NCBI RefSeq assembly: GCF_017562075.2
Contig: NC_054084.1
Coordinates: 39,247,499-39,311,498, forward strand
Length of the DNA: 64,000 nucleotides
DNA from: Anopheles merus
Taxonomy: Eukaryota > Arthropoda > Insecta > Diptera > Culicidae
Direction: 5' to 3'
The notes beneath the pieces are model-generated. The model searched no databases, was not told the DNA's origin, and saw only the letters and a list, made by a program, of their open reading frames with translations. Below, one piece after another: positions 11,161-24,002 of the stretch. Both the position numbers and the translations under genes were made by a program. Within the stretch, counting starts at the first letter, position 1. Each line of letters begins with the position of its first letter.

Positions 11161-13488
11161 AGTCAGTTAAATGAAAAAAAGTGCCTAAAGCCATTATGAT
11201 CTTCCACAGGTGCCCCAAACAGCACACCGGTAGGTATTACTTGGAAAATAGTCGCTAAAATCCATACACACATACTCCCGTTAACGATGCGGACATGATC
11301 GTTTGAGCCAACGTGAGAATGTAGCATTGTACTTTTGTGCTGCATCAGTTTACAGGAAAACGAGAAGTTTTTAATGTGAAAGTGATGAGTGTGCATAGTT
11401 GCAGAGTAAATTTAAATCGATTTTTTTTAACTTCCAGTAGGTGGTACCGTGAAGTTACAAGCAGACAAACAGTGCAACACGCAGGGTTGGATTGTTCAGA
11501 AAACGAGAGCATTAAATGCTTGCTATAATTGCTCAAGGAAAATAGTACATCTTTCCAACTATTTCAGTTACTTACTTACTTACTTACTTACTTACTGTAA
11601 ATAATGCATGTATAGATCATATATTCAACATACACGGCTCGTGCAAATGTATTAGTTTGTGCCACTGGCAACACTGTAAAAAACACTAGACAGTTCTTTT
11701 TGAAATGAAAGCAAAAGAAAACTATATCCCTAGGCAGAAAATGATTGAACATGCACTAAAAAATCTAATGGCATCAAACGGATTAACAGTTCTTTTTTCA
11801 ATAACTTTTTTATCATCCATTTTCAAGATGTGTACTCGTGTTCCCTAGGAAGGTTTGTGAAGCGGGTAGCGATAGTGCCATGCTAGTAAAATACATCGCC
11901 AAAAGTGATCGATGGCTGTTGATCGTGTGAAACGAAACCCACGCTGTAACAATAGAATGTAATCCGTTATCGTTAAAGTTGTTTCCAATTGAAAATAGAA
12001 CCATAGAATAATAGAACAAACAATGCGACAATGAGAGATGGAAACCCTGCTCAGTAAAATAAAATTCTAAGTAATCTTGTCATTTTGTTAATTTGTATGA
12101 TGAACTCGCTACTATGTTTGACTGGCTACGGAATATGTTAGCCAATCTCCCAAAAAATCCCAAATCAAAATCTTTTCAAAATCAAAGCAGAAACAAGTAA
12201 TAAAATGAACCACTAGGCGCAAAACAACTTATTCCACAGTGGACACTAAGTGGACAAACATGAACTAACAAAACTCGAAACTCAATCAAAAAGGCTGACG
12301 AAAGAAACAAAAGTCGCCGACAAAGGCTTAACCGGGACAGGTTAAAAAGCAAACACGTACCCACCGTCCACTCAAATTGCCGGACAATCTGCTCGTTTGA
12401 CCGGAATGAAAACTTTTATGAAACTCGAATGAAAGCAAAGACATCGACAAAACCAACCGCATAACAAGAAAACGCAGTTAGGTCAAACTTCAATAGGGTT
12501 TAGTTCAATTTAGTTTCTTTCGTTTTTCGACTATTATTTCATAAATAGAATAAAATATGTAGTCTTATCATGCTTCAGTGCACCGTTTGAAGAAGTCGAT
12601 CTGAGCGTTAGATAATACCAGCGCTGGTTGGTTTCGTTTACGAAGCAAAAGTCTCTTCAAACATCTTCTATTGTTTGTTGGGAAACTTCACTACTATGAA
12701 ATCCATCCTGCTACGGCAAGCCAAATGAAGTCACTCACTTGTGCAAAGCAAAGAGTGACTTGTGTTTTCAATCAATTACGATGGATATTTCTATCACTTA
12801 AAACGATGATGCGGTAAGGATGACTGTGATTGTCAAGGGCAGGAGGAGAAGCAGGGCATTTTAAAAGTTGATCAAAAGAGCGTTCGTTCCAGACTGCAGA
12901 TGAGCTATACCAGGGAGCTTCTGTTTGCCAATTTAGGAAGCATTTATTGGACGAACATGCTACTCGAAAAAACTTCAATCGTTGCAATGACCAAGCTTTA
13001 ATAACGTGCGGTTTGTAGCATTTTCCTTTGTAGCAAAGCTAAGCGTCTCAAAGACGGAAATGCATACTGATTGTACAGCAGAGTTTCGCTGAACAAATAG
13101 CATATTGAATTAATGGTTTAGAATGTTTGGTACACCGTTAAATGGGTTTATTTTGATATCGATTTCATTTTCGATTTTCGATTTGCGGACACACAAAGGA
13201 TACTCACAGTTCGTGTCAAGGATCAGTAGTGTTTTTTTTTTTGTTGATTTCCAACACAGTTGAGGTAGCACGATGGGTGGAAAGAAAAATAGATTTTTAC
13301 AGCTTCTTTCTTTTTGCTTGTTGGTTGAGGCATCTTTCACTATCGAAAGATGAACGAATTGTTGATTTCTGAGATGTTGTGCATCATTCTTCCAGCATTG
13401 GTATCTATTTTTTGTTGTTGCGTTTTACAGTCGTGAAAACTGATACAAGTTTACAGATACAAGTTCAATCTGCATATTTGATACTTAT
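11161..13488. other. Intergenic stretch, no supported gene
   Basis: Only a TTAC tetranucleotide repeat at 11567-11597 stands out. The open frames are short and AT-rich. Confidence 0.5.
11567..11597. repeat. TTAC tetranucleotide repeat
   Basis: This is seven to eight perfect TTAC units. The reverse complement, GTAA, matches the tail unit of the TAAG-tail retrotransposon family seen at 4863, 40231 and 57390, but no retrotransposon body is attached here. Confidence 0.9.
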
Positions 13489-13501
13489 CGGTAGGCGCGA
13501 A

Positions 13502-13708
13502 CTTCTTCTTCTTCTTTTTGGCTCAACAACCGTTGTCGGTCAAGGCCTGCCTGTACACCACTTGTGTGGGGTTGGCTTTCAATGACTTTTGGATTACCCC
13601 CCATAGCAGGATAGTCAGTCCTGCGTATGGCAGCACGGTCTAGTTGGGGCTTGAACCCATGACGGGCATGTTGTTAAGTCGTACGAGTTGACGACTGTAC
13701 CATGAGAC
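13502..13708 (-). mobile_element. SINE200-like copy with clear target duplication
   Basis: This is a full-length minus-strand copy with A box, B box (GGGTTCAAGCCCC) and AAG tail. It is flanked by CGGTAGGCGCGAA at 13489-13501 and again at 13709-13721, a perfect 13 bp repeat (the outer CGG may belong to the SINE head). It belongs to the body type with GGGGGGTAATCC and CCAACCCCACACAAG. Confidence 0.9.
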
Positions 13709-13721
13709 CGGTAGGCGCGAA

Positions 13722-14589
13722 TATGGTTATAATAAAATAAGTATTGAAACGAGATCGGCTCCTACCGTTCGTAAACCAGGGGAACTATTTCAATAATATT
13801 TACGATACGAACGTAGTAATTCGTCTAATTGTTGATGTGTTAGTAAATATTTAAGCCAGAGAGAGGGAATTGTAACATAATATATCAGAAATAAACGAAA
13901 ATAGTATTTCGCTCGAAAAAATCAGATTCAAAAATAAATCGAAAATACAGACAACGTAAACTTGCCCGAATGGTCATTGGCATATAGCAATTGAGTAAAT
14001 TTTTGATGTTTTATTTCCATACCATATTTGCAACTTAACTTATGTCTGCATGAAAGCACAAGTAAGATCAAAAACCAACTTAACATGGATTATATAATGT
14101 TAAACAGAAAAAAAAAAAACAAAACCAAAATCAGGAGACATACAAAACCATTCAGTCACATATTCAACTAATTATTGGTTTGTTAGTAATAATTTGATTT
14201 AATTGTTTTTACAAATGTTGTGTTGTAAATACGGGATGAAAGAAATCGTACAATAAAATGATGTCAAAATACAAAAATTAAATCAAAAGTCGAAGACGCA
14301 TGTGTCAAGGACGGTCGTTGTAAAGACAATACTTCAATATAAAAAAAAATATTGAAAACAAACAAATCTGGCAAAGGCGTGTTGCATTCTATTTTATAGC
14401 GATTCTGGTAACAAGTAACAGTTAATATAATGTAAGTAGTCGATTAAAAAAATCCTGAACACAATTAAAATGCTAATGAAATGATTTCCATGTGTGAGTC
14501 AATGGAATTCAGGTAGTAAGAATTACAGATGAATCTATTTCTTCAACAAACGATGGTTATAGTCCTTTTCAAATCATTTGACATTCGAT
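13722..14589. other. AT-rich spacer, no supported gene
   Basis: I see no gene or recognised repeat. Confidence 0.5.
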
Positions 14590-15845
14590 GTTATTATTAT
14601 TATTATTATTTATTTAATCTTCAACGGGCCGTATGGCCTAATTAAGATGTAACAGTTAAATTGAAAAAAATGCATAGCAAAAACAAGATTTGCATCGCAA
14701 TTCACTGCGGCCACGGCAAAAGCCGGAAACGTTCCTTGAAGCACTGAGTTGAGATGTCGAAGTCGAAGCAATCCGAGACAGTGTTGAAGACAGCCGACAT
14801 GCGGAACATAGGGTCAGACCGACCAGCACTGGAACGGGGTTGAGCGAGCCTTAGAGTTTCTCCAGACCTAAGTGTTCGGGATGGTGCATAGATATCGATT
14901 CGATGCAACAAAGGCGATGAGTCGATAGAGCCATTTAGCAATCCAGCGATGAAAGAGCACTGTGCATTGCGTCTTCTAACCGAAAGAGGTTCAAGGCCTA
15001 GAAGACGGCACCGCGCAGCATACGGAGGAAGATTATTGCGATCCTGCCAGGGAAGTAGGCGTAGGGCATATCTCGTGAGCTTACGTTGAATCGCCTCAAG
15101 TCGAGCAATTGAAGAAGCGGTAGTTGGGCTCCAGACTACGCACGAATATTCCAGAACCGAACGAACGATGCAGTTGTACACAGCTTTGATGCATATGGGG
15201 TTGCGGAATTCATTAGTTGTCCGGATAACCACGCCAAGTAATTGATTTCCTCTGGCTACAACGTCATCGATATGCTGTTTAAAGTTCAAACTAGAGTCAA
15301 GCAGAACGCCCAGGTCTTTGGCATGATTCTGTCGATTAACTGCAGTGCCGTCCATGAAGTAGGTCCCAGTCACTGGGCTCCTGCATCGACTAAAAGACAC
15401 ACAGTAGCATTTCTCGATGCAGATAGTCAGTCCATTACGCTTGCACCACGAACAGAAAATTTCGATGCAGTCTTGCAGGAATGTACAATCACCTGTGTTG
15501 TGAATAGGCGCAAAAATTTTGCGTCGTCGGCAAACAGACTGATACTGTCGGGAGGTAAAGCCAGGGTAACATCGTTGATAAACAATATGAAGAGAAGCGG
15601 GCCAATATTGCTTCCTTGTGGCACACCGAGCTGCTGACTATTTCTTTGGACATGTGCTTATCAATTTTCACGATGTATGTGCGATTAATTAGGTAAGACT
15701 TAAGCCACTGTATGAGCGAGCTGGGAACTCCTAGCTTGTCGAGTTTAGCGAGAAGAATTGCGTGCGGAAGAGAGTCGAATGCTGCTTTCAGATCTGTATA
15801 AATTGCATCGACTTGAGCTCCGGCATCAATTTGACTAGTGCAATG
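14590..15845 (-). mobile_element. 5'-truncated non-LTR retrotransposon with TAA tail, copy 1
   Basis: Reading from high to low coordinates on the minus strand, the reverse transcriptase runs through TDLKAAFDSLPHAILLAKL, GVPQGSNIGPLLF, the catalytic FADD box, and the thumb region with KDLGVLLDSSLNFKQHI. It then continues into a C-terminal domain with RRNAQCSFIAGLLNG and the stop at 14702. Frameshifts break the ORF near 15625 (just before GVPQGS) and near 15480. A ~100 bp 3' UTR follows and ends in about seven TTA/TAA units (14591-14611). The upstream ORF1, endonuclease and the start of the RT are missing. The RT is of the Jockey/CR1/I superfamily; I do not assign a clade. A close relative lies at 56124-56715. 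Confidence 0.85.
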
Positions 15846-15884
15846 GTAAATGTTGGTTTATTTACTTTTACTTGTATGTATTTT

Positions 15885-16074
15885 CTTCTTCTTCTTCTTT
15901 GACACAACAACCGCTGTCGGTCAAGGCCTGCCAGTACCCACTAATGAATTGAGCTTGGCTTTCAGTGACTTATTGTTACCATAGCAGGATAGTCAGTCCT
16001 ACGTATGGGGGCACGGTCTATTCGGGACTTGAACCCATTACGGGCATGTTGTTACGTACCACCAGACCGGCCCG
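15885..16074 (-). mobile_element. SINE200-like copy
   Basis: This minus-strand copy has an intact B box and AAG tail. About 17 bp of the head are missing between TTGTTACG and TACCACCAG. Flanks ATGTATTTT (15876-15884) and ATATATTTT (16075-16083) match at 8 of 9 positions and are probably the target duplication. It lies immediately beside the truncated 5' end of the non-LTR element. Confidence 0.85.
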
Positions 16075-16664
16075 ATATATTTTCTAGTTTATTTAAAAAT
16101 GAGCTCGTGTGGTTTCACGCAACTTTCAGCAAAACGCTATAGATTTCGAATGCTTCTCAAAGTCGCTCAACCTGTCAACTATTTCACATAACAACGCACA
16201 GGAAGTATCCATTTTGCGGTGTTTGTTTTTGGTCCTGAAAGAAACAATTTATTGAAAATTTTAACACGGAAGCCTTTTGACTCAAGCAAATGGGCATAAT
16301 GCGTTGCGCTGTGCCTGCAATCTTCTGTGGTTTGTCATTGTACATTTGCATTTAGGGCGCTATAACAGTACCAGCCAAGAAACCAAAAAACAGCAATTTA
16401 GTATAAATTTTACTGCCACAAATATTACATCCTGGTGAGACACTGCAGACAAGTCACCGTTGACTAATGTCTTCAACGGGAACGACACGTTTTTGTCGGT
16501 GCCTGAAGCCGGAAAGTGTCGGGCACTTTTTAAAGATGTACAGCAGATTCGTTAAACGTTTTTTAAACATACTCATTACAACGTTAAACAAATTATTGTG
16601 TGTTATTTTGAATTCCTAGAGCTAGTTATACTTAGATTAGATTCTTACAGTTAATTACATCCGT
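16075..16664. other. Spacer, no supported gene
   Basis: No gene or repeat is recognised. Confidence 0.5.
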
Positions 16665-16678
16665 ACATTCAATTCATT

Positions 16679-16848
16679 GGGGTGGTCCCGTGGTACAGTC
16701 GTCAACTCGAACGACTAAGTAACACGCCCGTAATGGGTTCAATCCCAGAATGTACCGTCCTCCCGTAGTAAGGATTGACTATTCGCCTACGTGGTATTGA
16801 ACAAAGGCATGTTCGCGTAGGAAGTTTATGCCTAATAGAAGAAGAATA
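16679..16848 (+). mobile_element. Second-family tRNA SINE, complete
   Basis: The head carries an A box (GTGGTACAGTCGTC) and B box (GGGTTCAATCCC) very similar to those of the SINE200-like copies. After GACTATTCGCC it departs into a different body ending in GCGTAGGAAGTTTATGCC and TAATAGAAGAAG. Flanks ACATTCAATTCATT (16665-16678) and ACATTCAATTTATT (16849-16862) match at 13 of 14 positions and mark the insertion. Confidence 0.85.
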
Positions 16849-16862
16849 ACATTCAATTTATT

Positions 16863-18780
16863 TTGCTTACTTTTGATTCTCAAAACAAATATTTCGTTGC
16901 TTGATAAATGTCATTCACACATGTAGGATGTAAAAATGAAATTTAAATTAATTGCAATTGTGCCATTTGGACAATTCAGCCATTTATCTGTTTTATTATC
17001 AAACTTTAGGTTACAAATAGGAATAACAAGTATGTTTGTTCCTATGACTAGACATTGAGTACCAAATGTCAGATGTATTAATTGATTTTAATTTGAATTC
17101 TTTTATTGGTTTAACATTAACTTCAACTCGACTGTGCGAGTGTATATAGCTTTACCTTCAATGTATGAAATTAATGCAAATACATTATTTTTATCAAGTT
17201 TGTAATTTATGATTAAAATTGTTAGAGCATTAAAAGCAATTAAAAGGTTCACACAAATATTTTCACACGACAATTAACTTAGCTAAAATTCACATGACAA
17301 TATGCTCATAATGCTTACCACAAACGGTTCATAAATAAAATAAATCTAATAGAGCCATTTTACAGCCACTTCATCAGCCTGTTTGGCATGGCGCCTCCTG
17401 TACAGCCGCATGAAGCATGTACCAACGATAGGTGGACCACAATTTTCTCGAACTCGTAGATCAATTTGTGTTCAGCTGGAAGAGACAAAATCTCTTTTGT
17501 TTGCCAAAATCATCTGATGACTAGGGATTATCGTTTTCAAACCCTACAACAAACGAACCAAACGTACCCACTCAGGGTTAGCTCAGTACAGTGTGTAAGC
17601 TCAACGACTCATTTTGCCTCCAGTCTCATTCGTTACCTGGCATCCAATTGCCCAATTTTTCACTGAATTCAGGGGGTTAGAATGAGAGGCATTTTATAAT
17701 TACTCTACTAATTTATGCAAGTGCAACTGCAACAGCAGTTTATGCGAAATGGAAGATTGAACACGATTCATGAAACTTTCTCCCCGTGTGCAGAAAAACG
17801 TGAAACGAGTATAAACTTACAGTAGCAACAGTTTTTGCTTTCAAGTGTTTGAGACACATTGTTTTATTCACCGTAGCGTGAATGCGCAAACAATTTGGGA
17901 AGCAGGTGATTCGTACACGTTGGTTTGACAGAGAGGTTCTATGCCGTTGCGGCTTAGTATGCAGAGAAACTTAAGGTGGAATGGTGTTCAGTTTCTAAGT
18001 TATTACACACGCTTTCTCAGATGTGCAGTAACAAATGTGCATCCTGGGGTGGTAACGGTGTGATAAAGCATTTAAGTGAAATGGTTGTTATAAGTGGTAT
18101 GGCTGTAATATAACTCATCGTGATATCCTGGCTTATCGTTAATATAGTTTATTGTTACTATAGTATCATTCACTAGATAATTATAAAAATAGAAGAAATA
18201 GGATTTTTTATGAAAATCAAGTTTTCAGTTGTCATGAAGTTGTCATGTGCATCAAGTCATCAACATCATCGGGGTGAGAACAAAAAATAAAATCAAAATC
18301 CTTATAAAACATCCAAATGTTATTGAATGATTTATTTTTTTAATACTCGGAAATAGATTTAAACAAACAGTTAAAAAATAAGGATGTCTAAATATTCCAT
18401 TAATTAAGTCCATATAATTAAAATCAAATAACCCGACAAACGGTCTTAATGAAAAACTCAATGAACAAAAATGTTAAAATAAGAAACAAAAATATATTCC
18501 AACAACAAAGTATCATATGCGAGGCCAAAATTACACGGAACGGAATTTCGCGTGCTGAAAAACATACCTTTTTGGTCCAAAACAAATGCATATGCTAAAT
18601 CCAAGATCGAATTCATAATGGCATTTATTTCGGTGTTTGCAATTCAATGGCCAAAATTTGTTTAGCGAGTATAAAACTGTTCATAATTTAATTTAGATAT
18701 ATGTAAAAATACTTGGATGCAAGAAAATGCAGTCGCTTTTGAACCACAATAATAAAATAATTCGATTCGAAATACATAAC
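16863..18780. other. Intergenic stretch, no supported gene
   Basis: AT-rich. The short frames, for example 17466-17666 plus and 18252-18461 minus, have no recognised domain. Confidence 0.45.
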
Positions 18781-19245
18781 TTTTTTTCCTTTTTTTATAG
18801 AGACCTTTTTCCTCATTCATTTTGCAAGCCATTTGTGACTTGCGAAATACCTTATACCGGGTAGTCTCGGTTTACTTAAAGCTATTCGTTGATTTTATTT
18901 TCTGTTATAAATATGGTTTTGGTTAGAGTTGTTTATAAAGGTTATCGATACGATGGAATTTTTAAAGTTTACGCTGGCAATCGCTGTCTGGTGGGAGAAT
19001 GGTGTCGATGTTGTGGTCCAATTTGCAAGTGATGCGTTCCGTAGAATATCCATGGCATTCGAACTGCAGAAACTGCATAGTGGTGGGCTTGATTTTTGTA
19101 ATAAAAAGGTGCGGGTGAGCCGAGTGTGTCCTATCCGAAGTCGTGATAGGATTCTCTGGTCTTGGTGTGATGGATGGTCTTTCCATGGTGGTGTTGTGGT
19201 CTTGGTGGTTCTCAGAAAAGAGCGGTCGGTTAGCAATGGCACTAT
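18781..19245 (-). mobile_element. C-terminal fragment of a non-LTR retrotransposon with RNase H-type end
   Basis: A minus-strand frame ending at 18895 contains WKDHPSHQDQRILSRLRIGH followed by TRLTRTFLLQ and PPLCSFC. The segment ILSRLRIGHTRLT before a C-x2-C knuckle is characteristic of the RNase H/C-terminal end of I- and Jockey-type non-LTR ORF2 proteins. The later Cys/His knuckle residues are not clear. About 110 bp of 3' sequence follows and ends near 18781 in an A-rich tail (minus strand). This family is different from the two TAA-tail copies. Confidence 0.65.
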
Positions 19246-20545
19246 TGCAGAAATACATTATGAAACTATCATTTTTAATAAATTAAATAATTGTTCTTTT
19301 GTTCCTTTAAAACTTTTAAGAAAAAATTACTTTATTGGAGACTTTCTAGTCTACCTTAGCAATTTTTCACACGGCTTATGCAGATCATACACTAATGCAT
19401 TCAATTTTCCTTGCTGAAAACGCGAACAGCATAAGGAGCGCCAAGAGCTCTAAGTTCTGTCCCGGCTGCAAATGACATTTATTCCCTGCCCAGCGTAGCA
19501 CAATCGCAGGCAAGGTGCAAGGTTTTAGGTGTATGTGATTAAGTTTATAGGTGTATATGCATGTATGCTAAAACTTAAAACTTCAAGAAAATGTGTTTTT
19601 TCTGGGAAAAAAACTTTAGTCAGCGCCCGTTTTCTCCATTCCGTAGAATATGAATCTGTGTCTCTTCGTGCGTTCTTCCGTTATACACCACTCGGGAAAA
19701 TAGAGTATCCACCGTATGACAACCAAGCCACTGTCACAAACTACAATTATTAAAATATGCTGCAATCATGCCTTATTAATTGTAGGCTAATTTAAGTTTT
19801 GAGAAGACATACACTAATTTATTTCACAGCGGCTGATTTTTGGTTTTATTTGACAACATTTGTCACGGAACTTTCTACCGGCGGAGAACTTTCTTGGCGG
19901 CTGGTCTGTGTTTGTCAAATGTGCACGTTTTCCCGTTCTTTTGTTTTTTTTTCTTTTTCTGTCCATTAAAAATAGTGCAAATGAGCAACAAACAAAACGA
20001 TCACGAAGGCAAACGTTCTTGCTTTATCTTTAACGGCACCGGTTTACTTTCGCACAAATGCTCTGGCTCAACTTTTACGCCCCAGATTTTCCCTTGAAAC
20101 GATGACAAAAAATCCCTTCCCAGTTACTTGATGACGGCAGCAAAGAGCATACAAAAATCCCCAAACCTCCATTACACTCGATTGGTTCCTACCGGGTGTT
20201 ACTGTTGTTTGACACTTTTGGGATTGTAATGCTTTAAAGGTGGAGGTATATATTTTTTCTTTCTTAATTAGCTTTATTTCTTCAATTCTATTTTATTCAC
20301 CTAAAACAAGTTGGTGGTTCATTGTTGAAGCGAGAGAGTGTTTTCCCATGCAAGCTACCATGACTCTGGAAGGGGTTACACGATGGCGGTAAATATAAAA
20401 AAAAAAACACCGGTACAGGTTGCGTTCGGGTAAAACCCCCGGACTGGATTTTAATACAAGCCGAAACTGCAATTTTCACCTTATTTGCACAAGTGCTGCG
20501 GCAATTTAATTTATTAACTTATTAGTAGCAATTTATTTTGTTATT
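19246..20545. other. Intergenic stretch, no supported gene
   Basis: The open frames at 19529-19753 and 19840-20097 are short, with no domain recognised. Confidence 0.45.
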
Positions 20546-20743
20546 ATTCGGCCGTATCGGGGTGGTCGTTCGTCGAAGAACGTTCGTCGCTCATGAGTGG
20601 ACAGGGTTGTACCACTAGATTGGGCAGAACAAAACCTAGACGGTTTTCTAATTTTTGATCATAGAGGGCTATGAAATGAGTGAAAATGAGCGTCGCGACG
20701 AACGTTCCCGGGAACGAACGAGCTCTCCGACAGGCCGATTGTT
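20546..20743. mobile_element. Palindromic MITE-like element (~200 bp)
   Basis: An imperfect inverted repeat joins the left arm (TCGGCCGTATCGGGGTGG, then CGTTCGTC and GAACGTTCGTCGCTCAT) to the right arm (ATGAGCGTCGCGACGAACGTTC, then GGGAACGAACG and CCGACAGGCCGA). The arms are about 50 bp each around a ~90 bp loop. There is no coding capacity. I could not settle the target duplication, so the superfamily is open. Confidence 0.5.
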
Positions 20744-22111
20744 TTGCTAATGCTTGTTCTGCTTGGTATGTTGGTGTATATACAGGGTTTACCAGCATAA
20801 TAAATAACTGTCCACTTGTTTATAACAATAGTCGTTTTGAATAGACACCGCTGTCTACCACTTGCTCACACGTCAGATGGTGTAAGCTACTCTGTCCAAT
20901 TCAATAACACAATTTTCCTAAATTTATATCCTGTTCCAACAAAAGTACTCGAAGTGTGATCAAACACCACCATCGTTTTCTACTCCCGGGTGGATGATTT
21001 GGTGTTATTTTCAAAGTACTCTATTACTTAAATTTTTCTTAAGTATTTTTGTACTACATTTTCTACATGACATGCTTTCCTATGATTGGGCGTGGTAAAA
21101 AAAAATAGTTGTCCATTCCATGCTTCGATATTCTAGGAGCCGTTTTATGCACATGTTTTCTGCACACAGATGCAGTTCAAGTACAGAAAGTGTGTTTTCA
21201 CCGACACTGGACCTTGTTGAAATATAAAAGTTGTCAGCACAGTTGTATCTTTTGGCGAATTGTATTCATATTTGTGAAGTGCACTATCGACTTTGCTCGC
21301 AATTGGAGAAATGCAACTTCCTCTTCGGTTTTCTTTACGGCGCAAAACAATAGCTATTATTTAAGCATTGTATAGAGAAAATATTTACTTTCTGCCATGG
21401 AACGAACGATGTACACTTGGCCCAACAATTAAATGCAAGTTGATAATCGCGTTGAACATCGGGTAGGTGTAGATAATGCAAAAAGAAATTCCTTTCTCCA
21501 GAGCACTCAAGAAAACAGCATCTTATAGTAGGTGCTTCATCTGCAGAGTAGGTGCTGCAGTACAGCCACACCCCTTTCAGCAAAGGGATTTTATATGTTT
21601 TACCGTCCCTGTATTATCACGCCCTGTAAGGAATTAGCTAAATTGTGTCAATTTCTGCCCCGCAAAAGTAAGCATTCCTCAATAACCATATAGAGCATAT
21701 TTCAACTCACATAACTATTAAAACAGAACAGTCGTAGTTTTATTATGCAGCCATACGGAACCCTTCTAGAGGGTTGTTTTTCGTTATGCTTCAAAAATAA
21801 ATGATTCAAACCGTGTAATAGATAACGCCCAATTTATTCAAACTGTCAATTTTAATCATCAACACTATATTAAGTCGCATAGGGGTATTATAATGCGGTG
21901 TTATGTTAAACGAAATATTTTAAACAATTTTTTAATAGAACCAATTATGGAAACAAAACAATAAATATGTGTTACGTCTCTTAACTATTGCCTATCGAAT
22001 TATTAACACTTTTCCTCGAAATACCTCTGATTTCAAACAAACATATATTATAAAAGAAGTTGCTAAATCTAAAATCAAAAGTAAATTAAGTTCTTTTTAT
22101 TTTTTCCTTTA
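20744..22111. other. Intergenic stretch, no supported gene
   Basis: No gene, repeat or transposon is recognised. Confidence 0.45.
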
Positions 22112-22292
22112 TTTTTCACAACAACCGTTGTCGGTCAAAGCTTTCCTGCAATGGGCTTGGCTTTCACTGACATATTTATTACCATAGGCAGGAAGGTCAG
22201 TTTTACGAATCGGGGCACGGTTCATTTGCGGCTTGAACCAATAACGGGCATATTGTTTAGTCGTTCGAGTTAACGACTGTACCAAAAGACTC
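22112..22292 (-). mobile_element. Old SINE200-like copy
   Basis: This is a diverged minus-strand copy with CAACAACCGTTGTCGGTCAA near the tail, the recognisable B box (GGCTTGAACCAA, reversed) and CGAGTTAACGACTGTACC at the head. It has internal deletions in the body and a degraded tail. Confidence 0.75.
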
Positions 22293-24002
22293 CTAACTAA
22301 TGCACGTACTCAGTCGTTCAATTAAACCAATCGCTGTATTTTCCTGAACTTTCACAGAATGAAAACTATACACAAGCTTAAACAGTACAAATACGCTTCC
22401 TTCCTTTACCGTGACAAAATTCGTCCCTTGCAAAATAGGTTATCACAATTGTTATTCCTTTTAACCATCCAGGCTACTGGAAACACTGGATGACACGGTG
22501 GGAACATCCTCCTCTGTATTATTCACACTGCCGCTATGGTTTCTTGCGCCCTGAGAATCTTGCGCTGCGAAACAGAATGGCAGTTAAATGGCATCGGCGA
22601 CACAATTCTTCCTTTCACTGGAATTGTTCTCCTAACAAGAACGATGCCACGAACAAACTACAGCACCGCAGAGTCGTCATGCTATTAAGGCGTCAACGGG
22701 CGGAGGTGGCAACAAAAATCCTTTGTTCCAACGTTTATCATACCAACACTATCGTTTTGCTTCAATATTTTCCCAAAAACCCAGACACTTGAACGCTACC
22801 AGAGGCTATGGATCCTGGATTCCTATTGTTGTGGCCGTCGTTTCCTCGTTTAGAGTACGGGCCAGCTCACAACCGGTCTGTTCGTCGCTTTAACTGAAAC
22901 TGTTTTCATCGACTGTCGGCACTCTACACCATCTCTATGACGATATCTTAAGAAGTAGGGTTGTCTTGGTTTGAATACATGTTGCAAAACCATTAGTGGT
23001 ATTTTTGATTTATTCAATACGGAAAACGATGATACGGACGATGAGGCTTGCTGCGTTAAAGCTTGCTTTATGCATCGTCCTGCAGCAGAGCATCGTCGCA
23101 GTATGGCATCTTCTGCCAAGTGGAGCGTCATCATAAAAAATTAACCACAAAGAACAATTTAATTTCTTTTGGATTGCCAAACACACTTTTTTATTTAGGT
23201 ACGGGAAATTTAGCAGCCTTTCGATAACATTTATCGAGCAATCGACGGATGGATAACAAAAATATTTGCTTTCAATCTTTTGACCGGTTGAGTGAACAAT
23301 CGGGTTTAATTGTGGTTAAACAAAAGTTTTAGATTATTCCCAAGGTTCAAGTGTTGTATTAGTGGTATATTATGCATTTCTTACAACATGAACTCAAATT
23401 TACAAATTATTGTGTAACATTACGATATTTATACCCAACGAAGATTCGCGGTGTAGACTCAAAACTATAGGCGAATCTTTTGTTGATGCTTGTTTATGGT
23501 TAAAGGATTAAGATTCGCGAACAAAGATATGGCTTGAGAAAACGAAGCTAATGAAATATGTATGATTGCAACACCAAACTAAAAACAGGCTGCCAGCTGC
23601 TAGCCGTTATCATGTCAGTAAATATTCTTCTCTTAGCAGAGGGTTACCACACACCACGCGTTAAACTCATCGATGTATTGCCACTGCAAGAACATTTGCA
23701 ATAACTGAATTTCAAACTGCTGAACCACAGATGGAGTATCATCTCTCCTACATTGGTATTCTGATGCACTATCAACAACTGAGAGGATTCAATTATTCAT
23801 CGCAATAGGTTACATACAGCACATGGTAAAAAATCCGAATTATATTCCAAGCTCGTACACCAGCCAAAATACCATCTGAGTATCGTTCGCAGAGTAAATT
23901 TGCCACAAATCATTAGATTATCTTAGCAACTTGGTAAGCGATAACGGTAAGCAAACAATCCTGACAGTTGCTACTGCTGCTGCTTCTGAGCGTGAATGAT
24001 GC
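22293..24002. other. Intergenic stretch, no supported gene
   Basis: The frames at 22490-22792 and 22850-23134 have somewhat higher GC but no domain I recognise. The last four bases, ATGC (23999-24002), are the target duplication of the LTR element. Confidence 0.45.

Noticed and set aside
11567..11597. TTAC repeat as a further copy of the TAAG-tail retrotransposon
   Set aside because: The adjoining sequence on the expected side lacks any of the element's 3' end, so it is better called a plain microsatellite.
18929..19417. 162-codon plus-strand frame
   Set aside because: It is the shadow of the non-LTR C-terminal frame on the minus strand.
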